In this document: positions 1 through 10,104 of the stretch, in pieces
How positions within the stretch are numbered: position 1 is the first letter of the stretch
How the letters are laid out: each line of letters begins with the position of its first letter
DNA from: Nephrocerus scutellatus
Taxonomy: Eukaryota; Arthropoda; Insecta; Diptera; Pipunculidae
Assembly: GCA_947095585.1 (NCBI GenBank)
Contig: OX352762.1
Location: 114,668,930 to 114,732,929 of the forward strand
Length of the DNA stretch: 64,000 bases
Direction of reading: 5' to 3'
The notes under the pieces: model-generated
What the model was told of the DNA's origin: nothing
Databases searched by the model: none
What the model saw: the letters and a program-made list of their open reading frames with translations, nothing else
Translations under genes and position numbers: made by a program

Positions 1-105
1 CAGTTATTACTGAAACTATTTATATTGGCAAGTACGTCCTTCGGTTTTTTAAATTCCTTATTGATAGGCAGAGGACACTTGGATGTTCGATTTTTACGGA
101 CAGTA

Positions 106-493
106 TCAGTTGCTTTTAATCCCCTTTGCGGGACCAATACTGGATCTCCTACTCGCAGACGTGGCCATAATGTACTTTGTTTGGCTCTTATTTATAAGCA
201 GCCCCAGATTTCGTGCCGCCTGTTCGATATGGATGAAAGCTTCCTGTACAGCTCTTGGGTTTCTGCCAACGATGTCAATATCGTCTGCGTAAACCAGTAT
301 CTGAATGGACTTATAGAGAATTGTTCCTCTAGCCGTTACGTCAGAGTCTCGGATCACTTTCTTCAACACCAGGTTGAAGAGGACGCAGGCCAGTCCATCC
401 ACTTATCAGATGTTGAATGAGCTTGAAAGTGATCCAGATATCTTTACTTCGCTTATAACATTGGTCATGGACAACCTACATTGTCGTGTCAGT
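106..493 (-). mobile_element. Non-LTR retrotransposon RT fragment (family A)
   Basis: Reverse-transcriptase palm fragment of a LINE. An open stretch (106-402) carries DGLACVLFNLVLKKVIRDSD and the catalytic LVYADDIDIVGR box, with NLGLLINKSQTKYI behind it. Upstream, frame-broken sequence to about 493 gives the preceding thumb-side piece (homologous to 30390-30540). Compared with the 30-kb copy it has lost bases between the two pieces. The DNA is closely related to the copies at 10105-11275 (minus) and 30041-31080 (plus). The clade is uncertain: the DD box and the TGATGA-type 3' tail seen in sister copies suggest an RTE-like or related LINE. Confidence 0.85.
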
Positions 494-736
494 TTATTTG
501 GGATGCCGAATTCTACTAGCGTATGGGTTAGTGTATTTTACCAACAAATCGATCACCTTTTCATCAAACACAGCATCAAGGTAGTATAACGGCAATTGCA
601 GGTTCTTTGGTCCATGTATGTGCTGCCACTCTGGAAATTCACGCCGAATATGGCGATTGACCCAAATGTATTTTTCATTTTTTTTTAACATTTGGTACGA
701 CTCGCGCTGTCTTGGATTAACGTGAACTGAGGGCAT
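494..736 (-). mobile_element. piggyBac-like transposase fragment
   Basis: 80 open codons including PLYYLDAVFDEKVIDLLVKYTN, which resembles the start of the piggyBac/PGBD transposase domain (..YF.LFF.DE.IE.IVE.TN.YA). No catalytic Asp region follows, because the family A LINE fragment abuts it at 493. Only the N-terminal domain edge is present, so it is a dead remnant. The match is by motif memory only. A search against piggyBac-derived proteins would settle it. Confidence 0.6.
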
Positions 737-1337
737 AATTCCGCGGATTAGTTATACGACAATCAACGTCCATCATGGAAGATGTGCCAGTAGTAAATCA
801 ATGGTTAGAGCAGGACCTACCTAAATCCTTGCCGATCTTTGGTTCACGACAACCGGTTGAGATGTGCAACTCCACAGTGAGCACATCATCGCACCGGTAA
901 CATCAGGGACATAAGCTGCGATGCTCCAAAGATCTTGGTAACATCGGTCTACCTCTGATGGTACCGTGCTAGCGCTATACCCGCATTTGGGTAGTAAGCC
1001 GCCAGCCACTACGTAGGTCAAGACCGGAACGAAACTAGGTCATCAACCAAAAGTTGGCCCAGACTCAGCTAACCTCTAAGGAAATTAACCTTATCTGTGG
1101 GTATAGCCAACTCCCGTAGTGCCAACGCGATCTTGGTGAGATCTGACATCAATGGGCTCAGTTCGTACAGTATGAGTGCCTGGGCGTAGGTACTATACAG
1201 CCTTTGCAGCACATCGTCCGGAACCTCGAACCCAATCATTTGTCACTAGTATACCGTGCTACCTAGGCTGCCCAGGATAGAGTAGGCCACTGCTAGACAT
1301 TATAAGTACCAGTAGCACGATAGTTATGTGGAATTAA
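737..1337. other. No recognised gene
   Basis: Unassigned, moderately GC-balanced sequence. Reads like old repeat DNA; no coding motif, tRNA or tandem structure recognised. Confidence 0.5.
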
Positions 1338-1485
1338 TTCTGTTTTTCCTCTTGTGTATGATCTGCAGTCGTTTAAGACACGCGTGCATAGACATCTCAT
1401 CCTTTCCTCTCCCTAATTTCCAAACGCCCACGCTGTGCTAAGCATTATAAGGCTGCAAACCCCTTTAGCGTGTGGACATTATAAA
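1338..1485 (+). mobile_element. LINE C-terminal end and 3' tail (family B)
   Basis: Frame-broken codons for LYDLQSFKTRVHRHL, the end of a Jockey/CR1-like RT ORF, followed by a 3' tail containing CGCCCACGCTGTGCTAAGC and ending near a TTATAAAAAA run. The same tail is found, reverse-complemented, at 18446-18545 and 23830-23910. The fragment at 3067-3306 has the matching protein end. Confidence 0.7.
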
Positions 1486-3066
1486 AAAGCCCATTCAGGG
1501 TCGCAAAGCACAAAGACATTGCCCATAATGAGCATACTCTAAGTACCCGCGGCCCATTCCTATTTTCCGGGGTAGAGCCCCGCACCATAACCATGTATAG
1601 GTTAAGATGCAGTTGGACCCCCCACGAGGTCAGTTGTATTAGAAGAAGTGCCAGCTTCTGGGACGGATCTAGATGTCGGTTGGTGTATCTCTTGTTCATC
1701 TTTTTTCTCCATAGTTAGCTGTCTTTTGGCCAGTTGAGACAACAACAAGTTCTCCACCATTCTTAAAGTCTGAGTCGTAAGATGAAATGTTGTCATACAT
1801 AACCTAAGCCGGTGCACGTAATTCTAGATGATGTAAAAAATGTAATGTAATATGTAAAAATAATATTAGGCAATGGCTCGTTATCAACTCTTTCCAATTC
1901 GTCCAGTATATCGTTGAGACGCAATTGTTTACTAAATAGAGGTCTTTTGTTTTTGCGTTATAAAGGACGGTAGTAATAAATGGGTTAATCTGAATAATTC
2001 GACTTCCAGACAGACGAGTACTGTGCCAAAATATTGTGCTGAAATATTCTCCCACAAAAGTCACACATCAATATTCCTTTGAATTACATATTATTACAAC
2101 ACAATGATTTTCAGTACAATCTCGAGAAAAGCCTTCGGAAATCCATTTAATTTAAATGCTCAATAATATCGATTATAAATTTAACCTCAATCAATGAAGA
2201 TAAACACTTTTAATCTGACACTCGGAGTTGTCAGTGTGTCAGGATTGGGTGAAATGGCGTGAAGATGCAATATCTGAAACAGACACAGAGGGTACGATAA
2301 AACATTCATTGTGTCGACCGACGACCGACAATCGACGGGTGTTGGCTGGGGCAGACATCATCATCATCATCATCACCATCACCACATCGAAAGGCAAATG
2401 CAAATCTCTGAGTGGATTTGATTTTAGGGATTCTGTAAGTGTGTGTACATAGGATAAACATCAAATACCCATAACGGGATCATCAAATATCAAAATCGAA
2501 AATCAAAAGCTGAAGTATAGAAGTCATTCATGAAATATGAAAATATTTTTACAAAGTGGCAGTGAGTGTTTGTTTGACAGGTTAGTTGGTCTACAGGAGG
2601 GGTAGATTTGGGAAAAAGGGGGGTTTTTTTTTTTTTTGGTAAAAACAAACTTTTGTAAATCTCGGGTTTCATTTCCTATCATCATAAAGTAATCGCTTGG
2701 AACCCACTTAATCCCAACAGTTTTTCTCTTTGTTTTATTGACAACCATAGGAAATATGAAACTAGAATAGATTTTGTATGTTTTGACTTTTTACGTCGAC
2801 GAGGAGGCTATATACAAACTGCAAACACAATTGAACAACTTTTGATGTTAATATAATTTAAAATGTAATATTGAGTGAACGAGTGAACGAATAAAGGATC
2901 GATTTTAATTTCACATTAAACATAAGCTATATTTTTTTATATTTCGCGAATGCCAAAACAATTGAATGGATGTCTTGAAGGATAAGGAATATTCTTCTCC
3001 TTGAAAGAAGTTGTCTAATGACTAGTGTCTTTCAGTGTCGTGCCTACAATTTGAAATAAATTGAAA
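1486..3066. other. Intergenic/intronic, simple repeats and one short repeat
   Basis: Apart from the repeat at 1558-1628, nothing coding is recognised. Contains a CATCATCATCACC microsatellite near 2358-2383, a G/T homopolymer run near 2618-2640 and AT-rich sequence. Probable luna intron. Confidence 0.5.
1558..1628 (-). repeat. Dispersed repeat shared with 17697-17750
   Basis: Minus-strand sequence GGGTCCAACTGCATCTTAAC...TGGTGCGGGGCTC matches plus-strand 17697-17750 (GGGTCCTGCTGCATCTTACC...GGGTGCGGGGCTC) with few differences. It marks a dispersed, probably non-autonomous element of unknown class. Confidence 0.6.
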
Positions 3067-3306
3067 TTATGGAGAGGAATAGGTGAAATGTCTATGCACA
3101 TGTGTCTTGAATGACTGTAGATCATACAAATTCGGAAATACAGAGTCGGGCAATTCATTCCATATAATTATTGTGCGGCTAAAGAAGGAATCTCTGAATT
3201 GGTTGGTACGTCCGGAAAAAGGTCTAATGGTAGACCAGCGAGCTAAACTTGAGGCACAGTTATTTCGGATGGGTTGGAGGATGGGCAGGATATTTCTTTT
3301 GAACAC
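3067..3306 (-). mobile_element. LINE RT C-terminal fragment (family B)
   Basis: 79 open codons with IRPFSGRTNQFRDSFFSRTIIIWNELPDSVFP then LYDLQSFKTHVHRHF, split here into two motifs: the 'SFFPRT..WN.LP..VFP' signature and the 'YDLQ.FK..VHRH' ending of Jockey/CR1-like LINE ORFs. Truncated at its N-terminal side at about 3306. Related copies lie at 1338, 18446, 23530 and 23831. Confidence 0.82.
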
Positions 3307-5640
3307 CGCTTATGGAAAAAGCGATAAAACAGTGACTACCCACAAACAAACAAACAAACACAGGAGCACGCGAAGTGAATATAAAGAATTTAAAAACTAT
3401 GGGCCAGAAGCCGGATAACTCCGGACTTTTCCCTGCATTTATATTGGACAACCTCTATTAAAAGAGCAATATCCCACAGCTGTATGATATACAAATTTAA
3501 TTTAATTTAACTTTTTCTATTAAATGAAATATACCCAAAGCTGTTGATTCATGCCACTGATCAATATGTTGATATCTTGTTGGCTTGAAACTATCCCATT
3601 CTCCTCAAACTGTTTCAATCATCGACGGTATCGATAATGTGGCTTATCTCTCTTCAACACTCCGCTTTAGAATTTGGTTAAAGTCTTATAACTACAATGA
3701 AGACTAGGAGAAAAAGGAGTTGGTTATATACAACGAGTTTCAACCCCATTATCTCGAAAACGATAAACAATATTTAAAATCTGAAAACGCCCATCGAAAG
3801 AGCATAGTTTAATAGCTAATATGGCGTCCTTAAATTTCTACAAATCAGTCAATCATCAAAATAACTTACAGATCACAACATGAATCTACGATATGTATAC
3901 TTTGTGTAATGTTCGTTATTTATGACCGCCCAATTTATTCAATATTACAAAAAAGGGAAGCCCGAAGTCCAATTTGAAAGTGGAAAAAAAATTACCTGCT
4001 CTACGGTCCAACAACAATAAAAGCGTTTCTTATTCCATTAAATTTGAATTTGAAAAATCGTGGTTAAACGTGGTGAAGAGAGCAAAACATCCACACGGGA
4101 CGCGGATGGGATGGGAGTTCTAAATCACAGCCATGTCACTTCAATGTGATGTTGTTATCGCACCCGCCCCAGCAAACAAAAAAGGAAAAAAAAGAGGATT
4201 CAAATTACATACGCACTAATCGGAAAATCTTCAGAATCCCCTTTAATATTTAAGGAAGAAAATTCATTCATTCATTCAGTTTCTCAGCAATATGGGGGGG
4301 GGGGAATCCTAGATGCTACGCCGCAGCAAATATCTCCGGCCTTCATCACTGTTGTTGCTGCTTATCTTGTCGCAAAATTGGTTCTTTTTGATTTTCTTTT
4401 GTCGTATTTTCTCTTTTCCTTAGGCCACTTCACGTTTAGGCTTGCGTGTCTATAAATTGTCTACGCACATAATGTATATATCCTTCGAAGTTCAATCAAA
4501 TTATGCCTCGCAGTTTGGACGAAGACTCATCTAAAAATCACATCGATAGGACAACGAGAGAAGTCTAATTGCGCTGTGGCGAGTGCCTCGTCCACACTGT
4601 TTCCGGGACTAGGTTTGAAACGAGAGAACGTCACGACCTCCACCCTCATCACCGGCTAATGAGAAGATCCATTTATCATCATTTGCGCTCTGAAACTCAC
4701 AAGGGAGCTAATGTTGCTGTTTTTTTCAATATGGAAAAATATACACTAAAAAAAATGCTGAGAACTTAGTTAAATTCTCATTCAAATATTATGAAAGATA
4801 GAAAAGAAGCTTTAAGAACACTGGCACCTAAATGATGCTCCATGGATGGGGGATATATTTAAAACTTTTAAAAGAAAAAAAACTGTTTTGCAATAATTTG
4901 ATCTTTCAATACACAATTTTCTCCCAGTGTACGTTGAATTGATTTCAATTCGCCACATGGTTTGAGTGTGAAATAGTCCTTCTTATAATTTAACAACAAC
5001 TTTTAATATGATTCCACCTTCCCGCTAACCTTTCACAGGCTTAATCATTATATATGAGAGTCGTGGACGGAGGACGGCTGCGTCAACTTGAGCAGTCAAC
5101 ACACGTCTTACAAAAGAGAGATCGATTTCTGAGTTTTCCAAGGTTTCTAAAAAAAAAAGATAACAGCAATGTCAAGCGTTTACCGTCGTTTCTCAGTCAG
5201 TCAAAACATAAATAACATGCGTTTCTTTACCAAATACCATTACGTAATCAGCTCGCGCGAGAAAAGCAAAATGAGTACATTAATAAAAAAAGGACGTGAA
5301 TCACGAAGACGGATAAACGAAATGATGATGCAGGAATAAACTTTGGCCGTTGATTTGATTTGCGAGCCATAAATAGTAGGTGGATGCTTGCCTTTTTATA
5401 GGTTCTGGGCAACTTTAAGTTCTTAGAGAAAATCTTTATGCCAGTGTAAAGGCTCATCACACACACACACATAACCAAACACGTTTATACGACTGTAAAT
5501 AATGTGCAGCTGCAAGTGTTGTAAGTTAACAGAATTCAAAAGTTTGCGTGCATTGGTGATGTGTGAGGGACGAACTACGAAGACTATCTGACCATAGAGC
5601 AATAAGCGCAATCTTATTTAAATTCTCTGTATTAACTTCA
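3307..5640. other. No recognised gene (probable luna intron)
   Basis: AT-rich noncoding DNA. Contains an (ATTC)n run at 4261-4278, a 10-bp G run near 4295 and a CACA run near 5460. No protein motif, TIR pair or RNA gene recognised. Confidence 0.55.
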
Positions 5641-5644
5641 CGTG

Positions 5645-5960
5645 CCTGTGGATCTGTTTGTCTGTTTGTCTGTTTGTCTGTGTGTCTGTTTGTCTGTTTG
5701 TATGTTTGTCTGTTTGTTTATTTCTCGTAGAATCTTGCGATCAATTTTAAACCCACTTCCCAAAGCACGATTTTATTGAAACTTTGGAAACATGTGTATT
5801 TCCAGTTACAATACTTTCTATTAAAAATAGGAGCCCCTCGGGCCTCAGGGCCAAGGAATGGCCACACAAATTTTATAAAAATCAACTTTTTGGAAGTGTT
5901 CGGGCCCCATGGCCGAGGGCTCCCATTTTTTTTTAATTAACCCGATTTTCTTGAAATTTT
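5645..5960 (+). repeat. (CTGTTTGT)n microsatellite leading into a dispersed repeat
   Basis: About 75 bp of CTGTTTGT repeats followed by CGATCAATTTTAAACCCACTTCCC and downstream sequence ending around GGCCGAGGGCTCCCAT. The same order (GTCTGTGTGTTTGT, then TGATCAATTTTTAACCCAC, then GGCTGAGGGGCTCCCAT) recurs at 54540-54720, so this is one dispersed repeat family beginning with a TTTG/CTGT microsatellite. Confidence 0.7.
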
Positions 5961-6289
5961 GTACAGTGTGTATTCCCGATTAGAGAATTTACACGAAAAT
6001 TTTTAATTTTTATGGGTTGTTTTTTCCTTAACAAAATGCTTTCCTATGGCCAAACAAAACTCGATTTTTTTAGTTTTGTGTGGATTACTTATGAGAGCAA
6101 TAGTCATTGCGTTTTTCTTTTGTGTTTGAGTTTTAGAATCAGTCAGTTGCAGAAATTATGTACGTCGTGTATTTTCTGGTAACCCTGAATATTATCTAAT
6201 AAGGTGTTGTGGGAAGTGCAGTGCCCCAACACTATTTTATACAAAGTTATGTAAAACTAGTGGATTTCTTAATAGAGTAAAAACATAAA

Positions 6290-6605
6290 ACATATTCAGT
6301 AATTCGTTCAAAACACGGTAAAGAAAATGCTCCAAAAACCGTGCTATTTAACTTATCGTTGATAAATTTGAAGAAACTGCTTCAGTTCAAGATCAGAGAA
6401 GCTGAATTTATTTTCGTAGTGGTCGTTCAAGTGCAAATATTGCAGCTGTTCGAAAAAATGTTGCTGAAGAGCCAAGGACATCAATTCGACATCGTTCACA
6501 GCAATTAAACCTCAAACCAACAACTTTGTTCAATATTTTCCACAAAGATCTTCATGTAAAGGCTTACAAAATGCAGTTAAAACAAGAATTAAAGGCAACT
6601 GAAAA
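6290..6605 (+). mobile_element. Tc1/mariner-like transposase N-terminal relic
   Basis: Frame-broken translation gives KHGKENAPKTV, FEETASVQDQ, NIAAVRKNVAEEPRTSIRHRSQQLNLK and LHKDLHVKAYKMQLKQELKATE pieces. These match the helix-turn-helix N-terminal domain (DUF4817-type) of insect Tc1/mariner-superfamily transposases. It stops where a SINE begins at 6606. The C-terminal catalytic part of a related element is at 48780-49660. Confidence 0.7.
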
Positions 6606-6689
6606 ATACTTTTAGTGTTACTGGGGTCCGAGCCACAAGCCTTCCGCCCAGAAGTTCATGCACTTATCCACTGAGCCACGGCTCCCACG
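6606..6689 (-). mobile_element. tRNA-derived SINE, head fragment
   Basis: Minus strand reads GAGCCGTGGCTCAGTGGATAAGTGC (two pieces), then GGCTCGGACCCCAGTAACACTAAAAGT. This is a tRNA-like A box (TGGCTCAGTGG) and B box (GGCTCGGACCC), then the family-specific CAGTAACACnAAAAGT. Other copies: 20257, 24507, 24783 (minus) and 50168. Only the head is retained. Confidence 0.8.
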
Positions 6690-7335
6690 AACTAAAACAA
6701 AAGAAAGACGAAATATTTTCTACTGTACAACACATTTCGTATAGTGGTGTGCAAAACTGAACCAAAACTGATTGGCCGAAAAATTAAATTTGACCAACTT
6801 CTTGTTAAAGAAAATTATTTTTCTATGGTCTGACTGACTAAGTTTGAATAATTTTACTTTAAAGTAATAAGTAATTATATTTTTGACAAAATAAGTTTAA
6901 TTTTAAAGAAAGATGGATTTTTCGGATAAAATTTTTAACTGACAGTGTTAGGGTAAGTAGGTCAGGACGAGATCGAAAAATAATGATAACCTCTTGTTAG
7001 TATTAAACTTCAGGACTATTGCAAATAAACGCGTTCTTTCTAAGTCGAGTACACAGACCAGATTGGTTGAGTCGTTTGAATCGACGCTAATTTTTTAAAA
7101 TAAGTAACAAATATTTTTTTGGAAAATGCAAAGAAAACACAACTAACTTTTGATTAAGATATGATTTCAGTACACGTGAAGCCTTTCTAAGAACACAGAT
7201 CATTAATAAAAACGAGGAAGAGTGTTGGGGACAAAACAAAGTCTTGGGGAACGCCGTATTTAAAAAAAAAATACACTTTTTGATAATCAGATTAAGGACC
7301 AATATTTTTGTCCCTTAAAAAAGCCCGAAACTAAC
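6690..7335. other. luna intron downstream of finger-1 exon
   Basis: AT-rich, no recognised element. The next luna exon (fingers 2 and 3) was searched for on the minus strand and not seen. Confidence 0.6.
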
Positions 7336-7473
7336 CTGTATGCGTTCGTTGATGCGCCTTTAGATGAGAACTTTTTGTGTAAACCTTTTTGCAACCCAAA
7401 AATTGGCACTTGTGTATCCTTCGTTTTGAGTCCGGACTGTGATCGTGTTGCCTTTGATGATGTTTGGTGGTCA
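7336..7473 (-). CDS. luna: luna (KLF6/7 ortholog), exon with zinc finger 1
   Basis: 138-bp exon bounded by acceptor TTTGCAG and donor ACAG|GTTAGT, both on the minus strand. Completed by the phase-1 base of the preceding exon, it reads in frame: a His/Gln-rich linker, then [35 protein letters not shown] in two adjoining parts (basic linker, then finger). The finger is a canonical C-X4-C-X12-H-X3-H C2H2 unit, nearly identical to finger 1 of vertebrate KLF6/KLF7 ([25 protein letters not shown]). The exon stops at HTG, where KLF6/7 genes are usually interrupted. Fingers 2 and 3 (GEKPY..., GAKPF...) must be in a later exon, and I could not find them between 1 and 7335, so they probably lie beyond the window. 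The 558-bp intron at 7474-8031 separates this exon from the large exon. It is too short for the size cutoff of typical ORF calls, so it is easily missed. Confidence 0.92.
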
Positions 7474-8031
7474 CTGCAAACATTTATAAAGAAGAAGTAG
7501 TATTAAGATTAAATAAAAAAACACATTGTAGTTGTAGTCACTAAAGAACATAATGTTCCGAAAAATTCTGAGCACCCTTAGATGTAAACAAAAAAACAAC
7601 TTTGTCCAAAGAAATTAGCCAAATATTTAAGAAAACAACACGTGATGAGAGTTGTAATGATATTTAAGGAAAATGTGATAAACAACTTTGACAGAACTTA
7701 AGAAAGAAGAATTGCATTTTTTTACCAAAGTTTTGAAAAAAAGTTTAAAGAGAAATGAAATTTTAAAAAGGTTAAACCAGTTAGATTGAAGTTTAGAAAG
7801 ATAAAGTTGAAAAAAGTGAGAATATAATAATAAAGATACAAATTTAAATAAAAAAAAATTTTTTAATTTAAATCAAATTTAATTTAATTTTAATTTTCAA
7901 AAAGTTTTGTAAAAATTTATTACCGGCTTTAAAAAACCTCATTTAGTTCTTAAGAAACAAAATTTTGAAAAAATATAAAAAATTTAAGAAAAAAGTTAGA
8001 AAAAGTAGCTCAATTGGTGTTCCTAACTTAC
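7474..8031 (-). other. luna: luna intron between large exon and finger-1 exon
   Basis: 558-bp intron, GTAAGT donor at 8031 and TTTGCAG acceptor ending at 7474. Very AT-rich with A/T homopolymer runs near 7840-7890. The reading frame of the upstream exon runs about 30 codons into it before a stop. No element recognised inside. Confidence 0.85.
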
Positions 8032-9334
8032 GTGCTGTCACTTGTGGATTTTGTGCAGAAGTTCCACGTTGGGCGATTGTCACTGCCGACATGGCAACAT
8101 GTTGCGTTGGTTGCTGCACACCGCATGTTGTAACGCCACAACCATTGCTGCCATTGTTGGTAACTTGTATCACACGAGCCATACTGACGGCGGCATTTTT
8201 GCAATTCGCCGAGCTGCCCGCCGCTAATCGGACAATAGGATTTCGAGGAATGTTGCTGTTGTTGTTGTTGTTGTTGCTGTTGGTGCTGTTATTATGGTGA
8301 TGCAGTTCGTTGTTTGTTGACGCGGACACTGTTGCTGTTGTTGATAGGGATGCTGATGGCACGGAGGTGAGATGGCCGCCATTTTGTTGCAAATGTTGTT
8401 GATGTTGTACTATGCCTGCAGGAACTGTAATTGCCGACGACGATGCCGATAATGATGCCGATGATGATGTCGATGATGATGATGATGATGGTGATAATGC
8501 TGGCGACGTTGATGAGTTGTTGTTCGACGCCGATGTTGAATATCTCAAGATGCCTGATTGTTGTTGTTGCTGTTGTTGTTGGTGGTGATGGAGGTGCTGG
8601 TGATGTGTGGTGTGTTGTGAGTGATTGTGATTGTGCTGCAGTTGTTGTTGTTGTTGCTGTTGCTGCTGATTGATCAGCGTCGCAAGGTCATTTGCTGTCA
8701 ACGCATTACTCTCAACTGTCACAATATTGCAGACGCCACTGTTTGCCGTTGTCGTTCGTATCGATTCTGGTGACAATGGCGGCGTTAAGGTCGGCAACAT
8801 ATAGTCATGATGATTGCTGCTTGTGTTGTTGTTGTTGTTGTTGCAGATGCTAATGTTATTATTGTTGTTGTTTGTTGCTCTAGTCGCAGCTATTAGTCGC
8901 AACTTAATCGACTTCTCTAGCCCGGTTGCGGTTGTATACTGCGTCCCGCTGTGACCTGCTGCCGCTGCTGCTGATGTCGATGTTCCAACAACAAGCGTCG
9001 GAAACGCTGACAACGACGATGCCGACGATATCGACGACATCTTCTCCTCGCAACTATCGGAATTAATGTCCTCGTCATCCTCATCGATTTTCTCCTTCTT
9101 CACCACCACCGAACAACTCAACGAACCACTGTCCCACGAGATGCCCGAACATGAGGACGATACCGAACTCGTCGTGGATATTGAGTCCAAATTTTGTTCC
9201 TTGATTTTCAACTCCTCGAGGATGCGTGCAGGTGTCGAGAAGATTTCCCAAGCAGAATCAAGTTCGGTGTGAATTTTCTTATACGATTGTAATTTCGGTT
9301 CATCCCGCAGGTATCGTTCCAACTCGTAGCAGGT
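8032..9334 (-). CDS. luna: luna (KLF6/7 ortholog), large internal coding exon
   Basis: Kruppel-like transcription factor, nuclear DNA-binding protein of the KLF6/7 group. The exon opens right after a minus-strand acceptor (..TTTAG) with codons for TCYELERYLRDEP, matching the conserved KLF6/7 N-terminal stretch TCLELERYLQ-EP and the same exon boundary (phase 0). It then runs 434 codons: an acidic Ser-rich part with VKKEKIDEDDED, an LTPPLSPES motif shared with KLF7, poly-Asn and poly-Gln/His tracts (NQQQQQ.., HHHQQQQ..), long Ser runs, and basic Ser/Asn-rich sequence. It ends at a strong donor GCAC|GTAAGT (phase 1). The open frame runs on to about 7943, but that tail is translated intron. There is no start Met here: the first coding exon lies upstream (higher coordinates) and was not found. 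Long homopolymeric amino-acid tracts are typical of fly transcription factors. Seen: motifs and splice sites. Inferred: orthology. Confidence 0.9.
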
Positions 9335-10055
9335 CTAAATGGGTCGAGGGGGAAAACAAAAAACAAAAGCAATTAAATAACGGTACGCTGTGCGGTTGCA
9401 AATAAAATGTAATTAAAATTGTGTTCATTTAAGGCGTGCACACCACCCCGTCGAATGGTAATACTCGGTAGCAAATAGAGCCAAAGCCATTTGCCACTTG
9501 GCTAGAGATCATAATGTTCATGTGTGAAGTCATTCGCAATTGTACGATAAATTTAAATTAAACTATTCCTCAAGGAAATCACTTTATACGTGGATGATGA
9601 CGACTTATTTGCGAGTGTATATTAGCGTCCGAGTATTGTGTGCGTATTCTTCTGCACAGCACTTCAGGGACACAATAACGCATCCCTTGGACGCCACATT
9701 AAATGCGATCCTTATGACGCCTATTTATGGTGCTGTTTATAGTGAATTTTTAACAACATAATGCTTGTAAGTTCACTCGCATTCACACTTGGCGTTATTA
9801 CTCTCGTAAGGGCACCTGGATAGTATGATGACATCCTCAAAGATAGAGAGAAATAGAGAATCATTTTTTTGGCGAAATTATTATGACGACTCTCGCGGTA
9901 TTAAATCGACACACTGGGTTGTTTGTGTTTGGTGGTCTTGTTTTTGGGATTGGAGGGTCTTGGGTGCGATAATTAAGAAGAAACCACCACTAAATGAAGA
10001 AAGATGAAATCAGCGGCCAAGTTTTCCGAAGCATCATATCCGATGAACCGATCAA
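9335..10055. other. luna upstream intron, nothing recognised
   Basis: Begins with the intron side of the acceptor (CCCATTTAG on the minus strand). No coding motif or repeat recognised. Confidence 0.6.
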
Positions 10056-10104
10056 CCGTCAGAAAAGGCGATCTTATACCGCATAAGATCGTCTTTTCTG
10101 ACGG
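10056..10104. repeat. Near-perfect 22-bp inverted repeat (hairpin)
   Basis: Arms 10056-10077 and 10083-10104 are complementary over 22 bp with one G/T-type mismatch, around a 5-nt loop (ACCGC). It is next to the 3'-side break of the family A LINE at 10105. It could be a fold-back remnant or a terminal hairpin of a non-autonomous element; function unknown. Confidence 0.85.

Noticed and set aside
1..7335. luna exon for zinc fingers 2 and 3
   Set aside because: Looked for minus-strand motifs such as GEKPY, ARSDELTRH and GAKPFKC; none seen, so presumed outside the window.
7943..8031. C-terminal extension of the luna frame (..LLFLTFFLNFLYFF)
   Set aside because: Lies beyond a strong GTAAGT donor; it is AT-rich intron, not a membrane tail.
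8431..8673. Met/Val-rich open frame opposite luna
   Set aside because: Antisense shadow of the CAT/CAG-type triplets in the luna exon.
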